DNA of 60,008 bases from Chloroflexota bacterium (GTDB taxonomy: Bacteria > Chloroflexota > Anaerolineae > Anaerolineales > Anaerolineaceae), in assembly GCA_023434145.1 (NCBI GenBank), contig JAEYTI010000359.1, positions 1-60,008 on the forward strand. Reading direction: 5' to 3'. The position numbers and the translations under genes were made by a program. Each line of letters begins with the position of its first letter. Positions within the stretch are counted from its first letter, which is position 1. Positions 26,160 through 34,778 of this stretch are shown piece by piece. Below the pieces are notes generated by a model. It ran no database searches, had not been told where the DNA came from, and saw only the letters and a list, made by a program, of their open reading frames with translations.

Positions 26160-27065
26160 ATGGAAGGGGCGCGGATCATCAAACGGTTGGATCACGTGAC
26201 GGTGCGGGTGAACAATCCCGAGCCGTTGTTCTCTATGCTGGTCGATCAGTTGTTGCTTCCACGTGCCTGGCCCATCACATCGTATCCGCTGTTCACCCAT
26301 GCGGGGGTGCATCTGGGCAATGCCAACCTCGAAATCCTCCAGATTGGACAGCGGCCCCATGCCACGCGCGCCGCGCGCCTGTACGGGCTGGTCTTCGAGA
26401 TGGAGCCCCACGAGCTTAGCCTGCCCGAGCTCGACCGGCGCGGAATTCAACACACGCCGCCTACGCCCTTCTACGTCTATGATGAGCAGGGCTGGCAAAC
26501 CACCGCCTGGACCAGCGTGATACTAGGCGGGCTCATTCGCAGCTCGACGATGGAGCGCACATTTGTAAACGTCAGCCAGCGCCTCTCCACCGAGGGCTGG
26601 GAGCGCACCGCCCACCCCACTCCGTTCAACCGCCGTTTCCGCACACCGTTCCTATACGACCGTATCTTTCGCCGCTGGATGGTATCGGGCATTCAATACA
26701 ATCCCGCCTGGTATGCTGCCAACATACAGGAGGAGCCAACCCGTGCCGGGCTGGAGGTCACGGGGCTGCACGAAGTGGCAGTTGGCACCAGCAGCTTCCC
26801 CACCGCCTACCAGAGCTGGAAGAACCTGCTGGCAGACCACGAAGAGGTGGTTAAGGGCATATGGCGACTGGAAAGCGGGGTTCACGTGCGCCTCTTGCAG
26901 CACAACAATGACGGGCTGCTGGGCATGACCTGGCAAGTGGAGTCACTGAACCGGGCGGCGCAGTTCCTGCACAAGCGCGGCATGTTTGGCAAAGAGCGAA
27001 ACAAGGCCATTTCGATCGCTCCACGCGCCATATTCGGGCTTCACGTCCGCCTGGTCCAGGCTTGA
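26160..27065 (+). CDS. VOC/glyoxalase-like protein, two-module
   Basis: A 301-aa protein with two VOC-like halves: RLDHVTVRVNNPEPLFSMLV near the N-terminus and GLHEVAVGTSSFPTAYQSWK around residue 200. That is how single-chain two-domain VOC proteins are built. The central part (residues 120-190) is less typical. The classical metal ligands are not all obvious. Role unknown; detoxification or ring-opening chemistry is possible but not shown. ATG has GGAG six bases upstream. Confidence 0.7.
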   Translation: MEGARIIKRLDHVTVRVNNPEPLFSMLVDQLLLPRAWPITSYPLFTHAGVHLGNANLEILQIGQRPHATRAARLYGLVFEMEPHELSLPELDRRGIQHTPPTPFYVYDEQGWQTTAWTSVILGGLIRSSTMERTFVNVSQRLSTEGWERTAHPTPFNRRFRTPFLYDRIFRRWMVSGIQYNPAWYAANIQEEPTRAGLEVTGLHEVAVGTSSFPTAYQSWKNLLADHEEVVKGIWRLESGVHVRLLQHNNDGLLGMTWQVESLNRAAQFLHKRGMFGKERNKAISIAPRAIFGLHVRLVQA

Positions 27066-27098
27066 CAGTTCGAACCTTTCGTTTTATCCTCCTCTCTT

Positions 27099-28592
27099 GT
27101 GAAGCCCCGTTTCTTCATTTTCATCAGCTTATCCATCCTGTGCCTGGCTGCCGCGGGCGTTTTAGCGTTCCGGCAGGCGCAGGCCTATGAGCGCACTCGC
27201 GGCGTGCTGCCTGCCGGTTCAATGGTTGCCGGGCTGCCCGCAGGCGGCCGCACGCCAGAAGAGGCCGGACGGCAGGCCGTTATCGCTTACGCCATGACCC
27301 CGGTAGAACTGCGCTACCAGGGTTCCGTGATCCATATCGACCCTACCCAGGCAGGGCAAACGCTGAATACAGCAGGTATGGTTGAAAAAGCACGCGCCGC
27401 CCTGCAGGGTGATTTCTGGCCCGGGTATTGGGCCTCATTGTGGAATCAGCCCAGCCCGTCTGTCGAGATCCCACTGGAATGTTCCGTAGATGATACCCGG
27501 CTGCAAACCTTCCTTGATGAGGCTCTGAGCCTCCGCTACGGGCAGACACCCACTCGCGCCGCGCCTGACCCAGGCGGCACAGCCTTTCAACCGGGAAAAC
27601 CGGGTGTAACGCTCGCCCTGGATTTGGCGTCTCAGTCCGTTACATCTGCACTATGCGCGCGCGAAAACCGCGTAGCGGAGCTTACCTCGGTGGAAGCCCC
27701 CCCACTGCCACCCACAGTCGATGCGCTGGAATTCTCGCTCACCGCCCTGGTGCAGGCATCCGGCTACGACGGTCTAATCGAGTTGTATTACCAGGATTTG
27801 CGCACCGGTGAAGTGATCCAACTTGCGCTGAACGATGGGAAAGTGGTTGAGCCAGGCGTGGCCTTTACCGCCGCCTCGACCATCAAAATCCCGGTCATGA
27901 TCTCGGCCTATAAGCAGGTTGATGGCGAACTGCCCGCAAATCTGCGCCGCCAGATGGCGGAAATGATCGACCTCTCCGACAATCTCTCGACCGACAAAGT
28001 GATGGAGAGCGTGCTGGATGAAAATATCGCCCCGGTTCAGGTCACGCAGGATATCCGCGCCCTGGGCTTGCAAAATACCTTCCTGGCGGGCTTCTTCTAT
28101 CCCGGCGCGCCCCTGCTCGACCGCTACACCACTCCCGCCAACCAGCGTACCGATCTCTCGACCGACCCGGATGTGTACAACCAGACCACAGCCGGGGATA
28201 TGGGCGTGCTGCTGTCAAATCTCTACCAGTGTTCCACCAACGGCAGCGGCCCGCTCGTCGATACGTATGGCGCAGCGATCACCCAGGCCGAGTGCCAGGA
28301 GATGGTCGATTTGCTGGCAACAAATCGCAAAGGCGTGTTGATCGAGGTCGGCCTGCCGGAAGGTACGCGCATGGCGCACAAGTACGGCTGGGTCACCGAC
28401 GCGCTGGATGGTCTGCTGCACACCGCATCCGATGCCGCCATCGTCTACACTCCTGGTGGCGACTTTGTATTGACGGCTTATCTCTACCACCCGAACCAGC
28501 TCCAATGGGAGCCGGCGCAAAATCTGGTCGCCTATCTCACCGCTGCGGCGTACAACTACCATGTGATCAGCCTCTCTTTTGTATATGAATGA
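27099..28592 (+). CDS. Exported serine hydrolase of the class A beta-lactamase fold
   Basis: A 497-aa membrane-anchored protein: N-terminal signal or anchor (residues 3-24), a peptidoglycan-binding-like domain (about 35-180, as in VanW/YoaR proteins), then a beta-lactamase-type domain. Active-site motifs are Ser260-x-x-Lys263 (STIK), SDN at 293-295 and KYG where KTG is usual. I see no Glu166 equivalent in the omega-loop region before NQTTAGDMG. It is therefore more likely a cell-wall enzyme than an antibiotic-hydrolysing lactamase. GTG start at 27099. The GNAT gene overlaps its end by 8 bp. Confidence 0.85.
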   Translation: MKPRFFIFISLSILCLAAAGVLAFRQAQAYERTRGVLPAGSMVAGLPAGGRTPEEAGRQAVIAYAMTPVELRYQGSVIHIDPTQAGQTLNTAGMVEKARAALQGDFWPGYWASLWNQPSPSVEIPLECSVDDTRLQTFLDEALSLRYGQTPTRAAPDPGGTAFQPGKPGVTLALDLASQSVTSALCARENRVAELTSVEAPPLPPTVDALEFSLTALVQASGYDGLIELYYQDLRTGEVIQLALNDGKVVEPGVAFTAASTIKIPVMISAYKQVDGELPANLRRQMAEMIDLSDNLSTDKVMESVLDENIAPVQVTQDIRALGLQNTFLAGFFYPGAPLLDRYTTPANQRTDLSTDPDVYNQTTAGDMGVLLSNLYQCSTNGSGPLVDTYGAAITQAECQEMVDLLATNRKGVLIEVGLPEGTRMAHKYGWVTDALDGLLHTASDAAIVYTPGGDFVLTAYLYHPNQLQWEPAQNLVAYLTAAAYNYHVISLSFVYE

Positions 28593-29007
28593 ACCGGAAG
28601 ACAGCGCCCTGCAAGACGGCGTCGAATACCGCAGCAGCCCTCCCGTTGATAATGCCGCCCTAAACGCCTTGTTTGCGTCCGCCTGGAATGGCCACACCAT
28701 GCGAGATTTTGCGCCAGTGCTGGCCCGCAGCCTTGCATACATCTGCGCCTTTGCGGGTGAGCGACTGGTTGGCTTTATCAATCTCGCCTGGGATGGCGGC
28801 ATCCACGCCTTCCTACTGGATACCACCGTTGACGCGCAGTGGCAGCACAGGGGCATTGGCAGGCAGTTGGTTCTCCGGGCGGTCGAAGCGGCGAGCACGC
28901 ACGGCATCGAATGGCTGCATGTCGACTACGAGCCGCACCTGGAAACGTTCTACCAGAGCTGCGGCTTCCAGCCCACCCTCGCCGGGTTACTCCGCGTGAA
29001 ACATTGA
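28585..29007 (+). CDS. GNAT-family N-acetyltransferase
   Basis: A 140-aa acetyltransferase using acetyl-CoA. The pyrophosphate-binding motif A appears as TVDAQWQHRGIGRQLV, preceded by the core strand GFINLAWDGGIHAFLL. The C-terminal part HVDYEPHLETFYQSCGF is typical for strands 5-6 of the fold. Acceptor unknown. ATG at 28585 overlaps the end of the beta-lactamase-fold gene by 8 bp, which points to cotranscription and coupling. Confidence 0.88.
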   Translation: MNEPEDSALQDGVEYRSSPPVDNAALNALFASAWNGHTMRDFAPVLARSLAYICAFAGERLVGFINLAWDGGIHAFLLDTTVDAQWQHRGIGRQLVLRAVEAASTHGIEWLHVDYEPHLETFYQSCGFQPTLAGLLRVKH

Positions 29008-29076
29008 CATTTTCTTAGGGCTGCCCGCCCGCATTCTTGATTGACGGTCTCGCATTTTTGGTTTATGGTATGGGGT

Positions 29077-30351
29077 ATGGAGAGCCGATCATCTGACACC
29101 AATGCCGGGCTGCACTATGATCTGCGGTTGGAAATCGACCCGCCAACCAGGAAGATTTCTGTATCCGGCACCGTGGCCTATCATGCGCCGCAGGGGCCGC
29201 TCGAACGCGCCCGCTTCTTTCTGCACAGCCAGTTCGTCATCCGATCGATCAGCGGACGGCGGGTAACGGGTTACAATTTCCAAAATGCGACCGAGAAGGT
29301 CGCTCCATACGCCCCGCAAGCCGGGCTGCTCGATATCTACTTCGACCCTCCGCTGCGAAAAAACGAAACCACGTTGATTTCCCTGGAATATGATGGGCAG
29401 ATCACCGCCTGGCCCGCGGAATCGGCCAACCAGATCACCGCGGATTGGGCCGAACTGGGCATGTATTTGCCCTGGTACCCCATGCAGTGGGACTCCACGC
29501 CCTCAGACCTGACGTTTACGCTCAAGGTTTACTGTCCGCCCGATTTCACCGTTGCCAGTTATGGCCCCGCCATCAATGCCGATGGCGGTTACGCTTTTGA
29601 ATGGGGGCACACCACCAACGATATTGTCGTGGCGGTGGGGCGCGATATGCAAACGCGCACGTACGAGAGCGACACCAACCGTGTGTACGTGGCCTCTGGC
29701 AGCTTTGGCGAAACGACTTCCGCACGGCTGGGCGAAAACCTGCTGTGGACGCTGGAACGCTTCTCGGGATGGTTTGGCCCTACCCGCCCTGCCGATTTCA
29801 CCCTGATCGAATCGCCCCGCTCGCTGGGCGGCGGATATGCCCGTCGCGGGCTGGTTGTTTTGGGCGGGTTAAACGAGCGCGACTACCTGGAACAACAGGA
29901 AGCCTATCTCCGCTACCTCGCGCACGAGGTAGCCCACGCCTGGTGGTGGGATGCGCCCACACATACCTGGGAAGACTGGCTCAATGAGAGTTTTGCCGAG
30001 TACAGCGCCCTATTGGCTGTCCGCGAGCGCTTTGGGGAAGAAACTTTCATGAACTTTCTCGAGCGTAAGGCCGAGCGGATCAACGGGGTTAGCCCCATGT
30101 GGGGCTTCGAGCGATCGGACACGACGACGCCCGAAAAGCAGGCAACCGTAGACCGGCTGCTGTACGACAAAGGCCCGCTGCTGCTGCACGATCTGGCGGT
30201 GCGCATCGGCCACCAGCGCTTTTTAGAGCTGTGCCGCGCCCGCCTGTGGAGCGGAGTCACCAGCACAGCGCATATGCTCGATCTAGTAGAAGAGCTTGAG
30301 AGTAAAGAAGTTCGCGCATGGCTGGAAGAAAGCCTGAAGCCGGAGGAATGA
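29077..30351 (+). CDS. M1-family zinc metallopeptidase-like protein
   Basis: A 424-aa gluzincin related to aminopeptidase N. The zinc site is intact: His283-Glu-x-x-His287 (HEVAH) and Glu304 in NESFAEY, with 16 residues between rather than the usual 18. The N-terminal half is the beta-sandwich of the M1 fold (LHYDLRLEIDPPTRKISVSG). The GAMEN-like substrate motif is replaced by SLGGGYARRG, so exopeptidase specificity is uncertain. It lacks the usual C-terminal helical domain. The start is uncertain: in-frame ATGs at 29065 and 29077. The Mug gene begins on its last base. Confidence 0.87.
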   Translation: MESRSSDTNAGLHYDLRLEIDPPTRKISVSGTVAYHAPQGPLERARFFLHSQFVIRSISGRRVTGYNFQNATEKVAPYAPQAGLLDIYFDPPLRKNETTLISLEYDGQITAWPAESANQITADWAELGMYLPWYPMQWDSTPSDLTFTLKVYCPPDFTVASYGPAINADGGYAFEWGHTTNDIVVAVGRDMQTRTYESDTNRVYVASGSFGETTSARLGENLLWTLERFSGWFGPTRPADFTLIESPRSLGGGYARRGLVVLGGLNERDYLEQQEAYLRYLAHEVAHAWWWDAPTHTWEDWLNESFAEYSALLAVRERFGEETFMNFLERKAERINGVSPMWGFERSDTTTPEKQATVDRLLYDKGPLLLHDLAVRIGHQRFLELCRARLWSGVTSTAHMLDLVEELESKEVRAWLEESLKPEE

Positions 30352-30917
30352 TGCAATCACCCCGCCGCCCGACCAAAGAAGAACTGCGCGCTGCCGCGGG
30401 CAAAATCGTCCCCGACGTTATTGCGCCCAATTTGCGGATTTTGTTCTGCGGGATCAACCCAGGCCTGTATACCGCCGCCATCGGGCATCATTTTGGCAGG
30501 CCAGGTAACCGGTTCTGGCCCGCGATCCACGCCGCGGGGATGACACCCCGGCTGCTTTCGCCCTACGAAGAACGCGAGATGCTCGAGTACGGCTACGGCA
30601 TCACCAACATCGTTCCGCGAGCCACCGCCGCCGCGGATGAGCTAACTCAGGAAGAACTACAGGCAGGCGGGCGAGTGCTGGAGGAGAAGGTGCGGCTGTA
30701 CAAGCCGCGCATTCTGGCAGTGCTGGGCGTAACGGCGTATCGCACGGCCTTCAACCGCCCCAAGGCAAAACAGGGCATACAACCAGAGCGCATGGGTGAA
30801 ACGGCGATCTGGGTGCTGCCCAACCCATCTGGTCTCAATGCGCATTACCAGTTGGAAGACCTGGCGCGCCTGTACCGCTCGCTGAACGATGCTGCGCAGG
30901 AAAGCAATGTAAAATAG
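30351..30917 (+). CDS. mug: Mug-type G/U(T) mismatch DNA glycosylase
   Basis: Removes uracil or ethenocytosine opposite G; base-excision repair. The 188-aa protein has the two Mug motifs: ILFCGINPG (catalytic Asn) and LPNPSGLNAHY (intercalating loop), plus GHHFGRPGNRFWPAIHAAG. ATG at 30351 overlaps the stop of the peptidase gene (TGATG), with GGAGG four bases before it; ATG at 30348 is possible. Its stop codon is the first part of a 21-bp hairpin. Confidence 0.93.
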   Translation: MQSPRRPTKEELRAAAGKIVPDVIAPNLRILFCGINPGLYTAAIGHHFGRPGNRFWPAIHAAGMTPRLLSPYEEREMLEYGYGITNIVPRATAAADELTQEELQAGGRVLEEKVRLYKPRILAVLGVTAYRTAFNRPKAKQGIQPERMGETAIWVLPNPSGLNAHYQLEDLARLYRSLNDAAQESNVK

Positions 30918-30973
30918 TATTGTTGCGTTTTGGTCGGGGTAAGTGCGACACTCCGACCAAAACGCAACAATAC
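30917..30973. repeat. Perfect 21-bp hairpin starting at the mug stop codon
   Basis: Arms 30917-30937 and 30953-30973 pair perfectly; a G-T wobble and two more pairs extend the stem inward. It lies between two co-directional genes and ends 20 bp before the next start codon, just in front of its ribosome-binding site. Confidence 0.95.
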
Positions 30974-30992
30974 AAAAAGAGTTGAGGCCTTC

Positions 30993-31448
30993 ATGACAGA
31001 AAAGATCATCACCGGCAAGCTTAACGAAGCACAGCTCAACGCATTTCTCCAAAATGTGCTTCTAGCACGCCTGGCAACCGCCGTTCCCTCCAAAGAAAAC
31101 CCTTCCCACTTTCAGCCGCACAACGTGCCGGTCTGGTACTTCTGGGATGGGCAGAGCTTGTTTATCAGCGCATTTCAGAGCACACGCAAGCTCAAAGAAG
31201 TGCGCCGCAACCCTTATATCTCCGTGCTGATCGACGTGATGGACGCGATCGACGGCGCGACAGCGGTGCTGCTGGAGGGTAAATCTGAGCTGATCCTGGA
31301 GCCAGAGACGGTGCAGGAGATGAGCCGCATTATCTACACGCGTTATATGGGCGAAGAAGGCGTCAAAGCAGAAGCGCCGCAGTCGTGGATCATCGATCCT
31401 GAAAACGCAATCATCCGGTTGACCCCGGCGCGCATTTATACCTGGTAA
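30993..31448 (+). CDS. Pyridoxamine-5'-phosphate-oxidase-like flavin-binding protein
   Basis: A 151-aa split-barrel protein of the PNPOx-like/F420-FMN family. Segments FLQNVLLARLATAVPSK, HNVPVWYFWDGQSLFISAFQ, KLKEVRRNPYISVLID and the closing IRLTPARIYTW are the standard strand pattern. Such proteins reduce small molecules or bind haem or flavin; which one is not evident. ATG has GAGG six bases upstream. It is followed by a HAD hydrolase gene 9 bp downstream, likely one transcript. Confidence 0.88.
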   Translation: MTEKIITGKLNEAQLNAFLQNVLLARLATAVPSKENPSHFQPHNVPVWYFWDGQSLFISAFQSTRKLKEVRRNPYISVLIDVMDAIDGATAVLLEGKSELILEPETVQEMSRIIYTRYMGEEGVKAEAPQSWIIDPENAIIRLTPARIYTW

Positions 31449-31457
31449 GGAAACGCC

Positions 31458-32147
31458 ATGCCCGCAAAAGCGAAAAAAATGCTCCTTTGGGATTTTGACG
31501 GCACGCTCGCCTACCGGCCCGGTGGTTGGGCAGGCGCGCTGGCGGCGGTGCTGCGACAGTCTACGCCAGAGGTGAAGGCCAACGAAGATACCATCCGCCC
31601 GTACCTGCAAAGTGGATTTCCCTGGCACGCCCCCGAGAATGCCCACCCAAACCTCTCCGCTGAAGCGTGGTGGGACGAGCTGACACCGCTGTTCGCCCGC
31701 GCCTTTCGCAGCGTAGGCGCGAAAAATGGCATGGAGCTGGCGGGCAGGGTTCGCGCCGTGTATACCGATCCATCCGCATGGAAGCTGCACGATGACGCCC
31801 TCCCCGCGCTTGCGGCATTCAAAAAACAGGGCTGGACCAGCATTCTGCTCACCAACCACGTGCCCGAGCTGCCCGCGCTGCTCAAGCACCTCAAGCTGGA
31901 CAAATCCTTTGAAAAAGTATTCAACAGCGCTGTCACCGGTTATGAAAAGCCTAACGGGCACGCATTCCGGCAGGTGCTGGAATGGGCAGGCCCCGCGCAA
32001 GACGCGTGGGTGATTGGCGACAGCTACCCCGCCGACATAATCGGCGCCAAAGAAGCAGGCCTGAAGGCTGTTCTGGTGCGCCAGCCCCACAAAGGCGCAG
32101 AACTGTTTTGCGAAAAGCTGGATCAACTGTCCGCAATATTGGGCTAA
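31458..32147 (+). CDS. HAD-superfamily hydrolase
   Basis: A 229-aa phosphatase-type HAD protein. Motif I is WDFDGTLA (nucleophile Asp), motif II LLTNH, motif III Lys in GYEKPN and motif IV GDSYPADIIGA. A helical cap lies between residues 20 and 100. Substrate not predictable; pyrimidine or sugar phosphates are common. Cotranscribed with the flavin-binding gene in front of it. Confidence 0.9.
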   Translation: MPAKAKKMLLWDFDGTLAYRPGGWAGALAAVLRQSTPEVKANEDTIRPYLQSGFPWHAPENAHPNLSAEAWWDELTPLFARAFRSVGAKNGMELAGRVRAVYTDPSAWKLHDDALPALAAFKKQGWTSILLTNHVPELPALLKHLKLDKSFEKVFNSAVTGYEKPNGHAFRQVLEWAGPAQDAWVIGDSYPADIIGAKEAGLKAVLVRQPHKGAELFCEKLDQLSAILG

Positions 32148-32229
32148 AAAACACATAAATTCCATCGTCAGTCAAGGCCCGCGTACAAACTTAGATCATT
32201 TGGGTCTTTTTTCTACACGCATTCCCTTG

Positions 32230-32272
32230 TATAATACGTTTTGAAGCGGTTTTTGGTGGAAGTCCAAAAACC
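32230..32272 (+). promoter_or_regulatory. -10 box and leader hairpin for the 32293 gene
   Basis: TATAAT at 32230-32235 is followed by a 9-bp hairpin GGTTTTTGG/CCAAAAACC (32248-32256 with 32264-32272) at the start of the presumed leader. The hairpin could protect the 5' end of the mRNA. No clear -35 element. Confidence 0.55.
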
Positions 32273-32292
32273 CCGTTATAAACGGAGCAGAG

Positions 32293-32691
32293 ATGGCCGA
32301 AAAGAGTGCGGCAGAGAAGATGCAGATGAAAGCCGGCTGGAGAATTCACCTGGTCAATGCCCCGCAAAACGCCGGTGCGCTTCTTGGAGCGCTGCCGGAG
32401 GGGGGCGTAATCGTGGATGCAGGCACAGCGCCAGACCCCGATGGCAGCGCAGACAGCGCTCTGCTGTTCGCCAACAACCGTGCTGAACTAGAGGCAATGC
32501 TGCCAGGGCTTCGTTCGCTAGTAGCCCAAGGTCGATCCGTGTGGGTGGCGTATCACAAAGGGACATCGAAGGTGAAGACCGACATCCACCGCGACAGCAT
32601 CAACGACTACGCAAAAACGCTTGGTTTTATCGGCAACTTCATGGTCTCCATCGATGATGATTGGGCTGCTCTGCGATTAAAACCTGTGTAG
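32293..32691 (+). CDS. DUF3052-like protein
   Basis: A 132-aa cytoplasmic protein. The pattern GWRIHLVNAPQNAGALLGAL, VWVAYHKGTSKVKTDIHRDS and VSIDDDWAALRLKP matches what I know of the DUF3052 family, whose function is unknown. Some members sit beside regulatory genes. Own promoter box with a leader hairpin. Confidence 0.72.
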   Translation: MAEKSAAEKMQMKAGWRIHLVNAPQNAGALLGALPEGGVIVDAGTAPDPDGSADSALLFANNRAELEAMLPGLRSLVAQGRSVWVAYHKGTSKVKTDIHRDSINDYAKTLGFIGNFMVSIDDDWAALRLKPV

Positions 32692-32770
32692 CACCGCGCC
32701 CGCGGGTGGGGAGAATGATCGCTGTTCTTTAGCGGTATTAGCTACAAGGTGGGGGATATGAGGATTATCG

Positions 32771-33235
32771 ATGAACACACCAACAACGCATACCCAAGTA
32801 TCCGCCGGAGGTATTGCATACCGGCGTGTCGATGAACAAACCCAGGTTGTGCTAATCCTGGTAGGCCCACGCCGGCGCTGGCAGCTTCCAAAAGGCGCGA
32901 TCAATGCCAACGAGCAGGTGGAAGAGGCAGCCCGGCGTGAAGTGCGCGAAGAAACCGGCCTGAAAGCGGACCTGCTCGAACCGTTGGAGACAATCGAGTA
33001 CTGGTTCTACGCCAACCAGGGTGGTCAGCGCACCCGGTTCCACAAGTACGTGCATTTCTTCCTCATGCGCTGGACGGGCGGCGATGTCGCTGACCACGAC
33101 CACGAGGTGGAAGAAGCGCGCTGGTTTAACATCGATACGGCGATTGATTTACTGTCTTTTGACAGCGAAAAAGCCGTGATGCGCAAAGCCAAGGCGCGCA
33201 TCAACCACTATGAAACCGCGGTAGAGCAGCGGTAG
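32771..33235 (+). CDS. Nudix hydrolase, Ap4A-pyrophosphatase-like
   Basis: A 154-aa Nudix enzyme. The box reads GAINANEQVEEAARREVREE-TGL with all metal-binding residues. The lead-in AGGIAYRRVD and WQLPKG, and the late EEARWFNIDTAIDLLSF, resemble diadenosine-polyphosphate hydrolases and MutT-like house-cleaning enzymes. ATG has GAGG eight bases upstream. No functional link to neighbours is visible. Confidence 0.9.
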   Translation: MNTPTTHTQVSAGGIAYRRVDEQTQVVLILVGPRRRWQLPKGAINANEQVEEAARREVREETGLKADLLEPLETIEYWFYANQGGQRTRFHKYVHFFLMRWTGGDVADHDHEVEEARWFNIDTAIDLLSFDSEKAVMRKAKARINHYETAVEQR

Positions 33236-33270
33236 CAGCATACACGCGCGCCTTCGGGTGCCAGATGGGG

Positions 33271-33276
33271 TACAAT
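33271..33276 (+). promoter_or_regulatory. -10 box for nitroreductase-amidase pair
   Basis: TACAAT lies 31 bp before the nitroreductase ATG, which has a strong AGGAGG site. Confidence 0.5.
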
Positions 33277-33307
33277 TCGAAGATCCGAAGCATCCCCAGG
33301 AGGCACC

Positions 33308-33814
33308 ATGGAACTGTTTGAAACCATCCGCGCGCGCAGGTCTGTTCGCGCGTTTACCGGGCAGCCGATCCCTTGCGAGCATCTCGAAGCGATCGTGGAT
33401 GCCGGGCGGCTGGCAGCTTCTGGCAACAACCGCCAGCCGTGGGAGTTTATTATCATCACCGAACCCGAAATCATGACGCAACTGCGCGTGCCGGAAGATC
33501 ATTGGAGCAAAGGCGCGGCGGCGTATATTGCCGTGGTGATGGACACAGAATCGCGCTGGTGGGTAGAAGACGGCGCGGCAGCGGTGCAAAACATGCTGCT
33601 GGCCTGTACGGCGTTAGGCTATGGGGCTTGCTGGATCGAAGGCTACACCCTGCGCAACGAAGGGACATTTAAAGAGGTGCTGGGCATCCCAGAGAAGCTG
33701 CGGCTGTTCACAATGGTGGTTGTCGGGGTCCCCGCCGCGCAACCAGAGAAGGAAAAGAAGTCCCTGCAAGAAGTGCTCCACTGGCAGCGGTATGGGGACG
33801 GCAGCCAGGGATGA
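33308..33814 (+). CDS. Nitroreductase-family flavoprotein
   Basis: A 168-aa FMN-dependent oxidoreductase. RARRSVRAFTGQPIP binds the flavin phosphate, AASGNNRQPWEFIIITE is the classic second motif, and GAAAVQNMLLACTALGYGACWIEGY is the dimer/flavin segment. It probably reduces quinones or nitro compounds with NAD(P)H; substrate unknown. It overlaps the next gene by 4 bp (ATGA), so the two are translationally coupled although functionally unlike. Confidence 0.9.
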   Translation: MELFETIRARRSVRAFTGQPIPCEHLEAIVDAGRLAASGNNRQPWEFIIITEPEIMTQLRVPEDHWSKGAAAYIAVVMDTESRWWVEDGAAAVQNMLLACTALGYGACWIEGYTLRNEGTFKEVLGIPEKLRLFTMVVVGVPAAQPEKEKKSLQEVLHWQRYGDGSQG

Positions 33815-34617
33815 ACCGCAGATTGCGCCGAAGGGAATTTCTGATGGCGGGCATCTCCGCATTGGCGGTGAGCTGCGTGGGCTGGGTCGCTGCGAATCTG
33901 CGCCGCGAAGAGGCCGTGCCCCCTACCCCCAGCGGGGTTGCCCCGTCCGTAGCGCAGACGCAGCGGGCAGCTTTCCCAGAGCCAACCGCCTTCCGGCCCG
34001 CCGCTACGCTGCCGCAGCCAGCGCCGGTGCTGCTCAATTCGCCCACCTGCACCGCGGCGGCGCAGTCACCCATTCTGCGGGCGGATTGGGGCGCGCGCGA
34101 ACCGGCGGTATACCCGGGCGGAGGGGGTGAGAACGGCCCCTACAGCGTGGAGAATCCCAACGGCTGGCTGGTTTATGACCGGCCTATCGCAGAGGTGTAT
34201 CATACCATCGTCGTCCACCACTCCGCCCTACCGCTCAGCGATGGCCCAAAAGAAATCCAAACCCTGCATATGGACGATAAAGGCTTCGCCGACGTGGGCT
34301 ATCACTACCTGATCGACGAGACGGGCCGCCTGTACCAGGGCCGGGCAATTGCGGTACGCGGAGCGCACACCTACGCGCATAATTTTGGCGCGGTCGGCAT
34401 CTGCGTGATTGGCAACTTCGAGTTAATCCAACCCACCCAGGCGCAGATCGAAATGCTCCAGGGCCTGATCGCCTGCCTGGTCAGCGGGCTGCCCAATGTC
34501 ACCCGGTTGGCCGGTCACCGCGACCTGAATCCTGATGTTACGCTGTGTCCTGGCGCAAATCTGGCGCCTTTCTTGCCAGAAATTGCAGCGCAGTTCGGGC
34601 TGCAATTTGGCGCATAA
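33811..34617 (+). CDS. Tat-exported PGRP/N-acetylmuramoyl-L-alanine amidase
   Basis: A 268-aa peptidoglycan amidase (Amidase_2/PGRP fold). The N-terminus RRREFLMAGISALAVS is a twin-arginine signal, so the protein is folded and perhaps metal-loaded before export. A Pro/Ala-rich linker follows. The zinc site is HHSA, GYHYLIDETG and AGHRDLNPDVTLCPG (second His and Cys); RADWGAREP is the usual PGRP opening. It would cleave the stem peptide from MurNAc. It shares a transcript with the nitroreductase gene. Confidence 0.92.
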   Translation: MNRRLRRREFLMAGISALAVSCVGWVAANLRREEAVPPTPSGVAPSVAQTQRAAFPEPTAFRPAATLPQPAPVLLNSPTCTAAAQSPILRADWGAREPAVYPGGGGENGPYSVENPNGWLVYDRPIAEVYHTIVVHHSALPLSDGPKEIQTLHMDDKGFADVGYHYLIDETGRLYQGRAIAVRGAHTYAHNFGAVGICVIGNFELIQPTQAQIEMLQGLIACLVSGLPNVTRLAGHRDLNPDVTLCPGANLAPFLPEIAAQFGLQFGA

Positions 34618-34724
34618 CCGCGCTTTGGGGGCCCGCCTCCGGGTGTGTTTCCGTTTGTTGGTGAAGCACTCAAGAAAATCAAACCCACCCGCCGCCTCCC
34701 CTCACCAACTTCCCGTTTTTGGAA

Positions 34725-34730
34725 TACAAT
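34725..34730 (+). promoter_or_regulatory. -10 box for the 34779 gene
   Basis: TACAAT lies 49 bp before the chosen ATG and inside the longer open frame, which argues for the downstream start. Confidence 0.5.
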
Positions 34731-34778
34731 AAAGCGGTTTCACCCATCACAGCAAACGCCGCCGGAGGGCCGCGCTTA

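Noticed and set aside
27099..28592. Antibiotic-resistance beta-lactamase
   Set aside because: KTG is altered and no omega-loop Glu is evident; the fused wall-binding domain argues for a cell-wall role.
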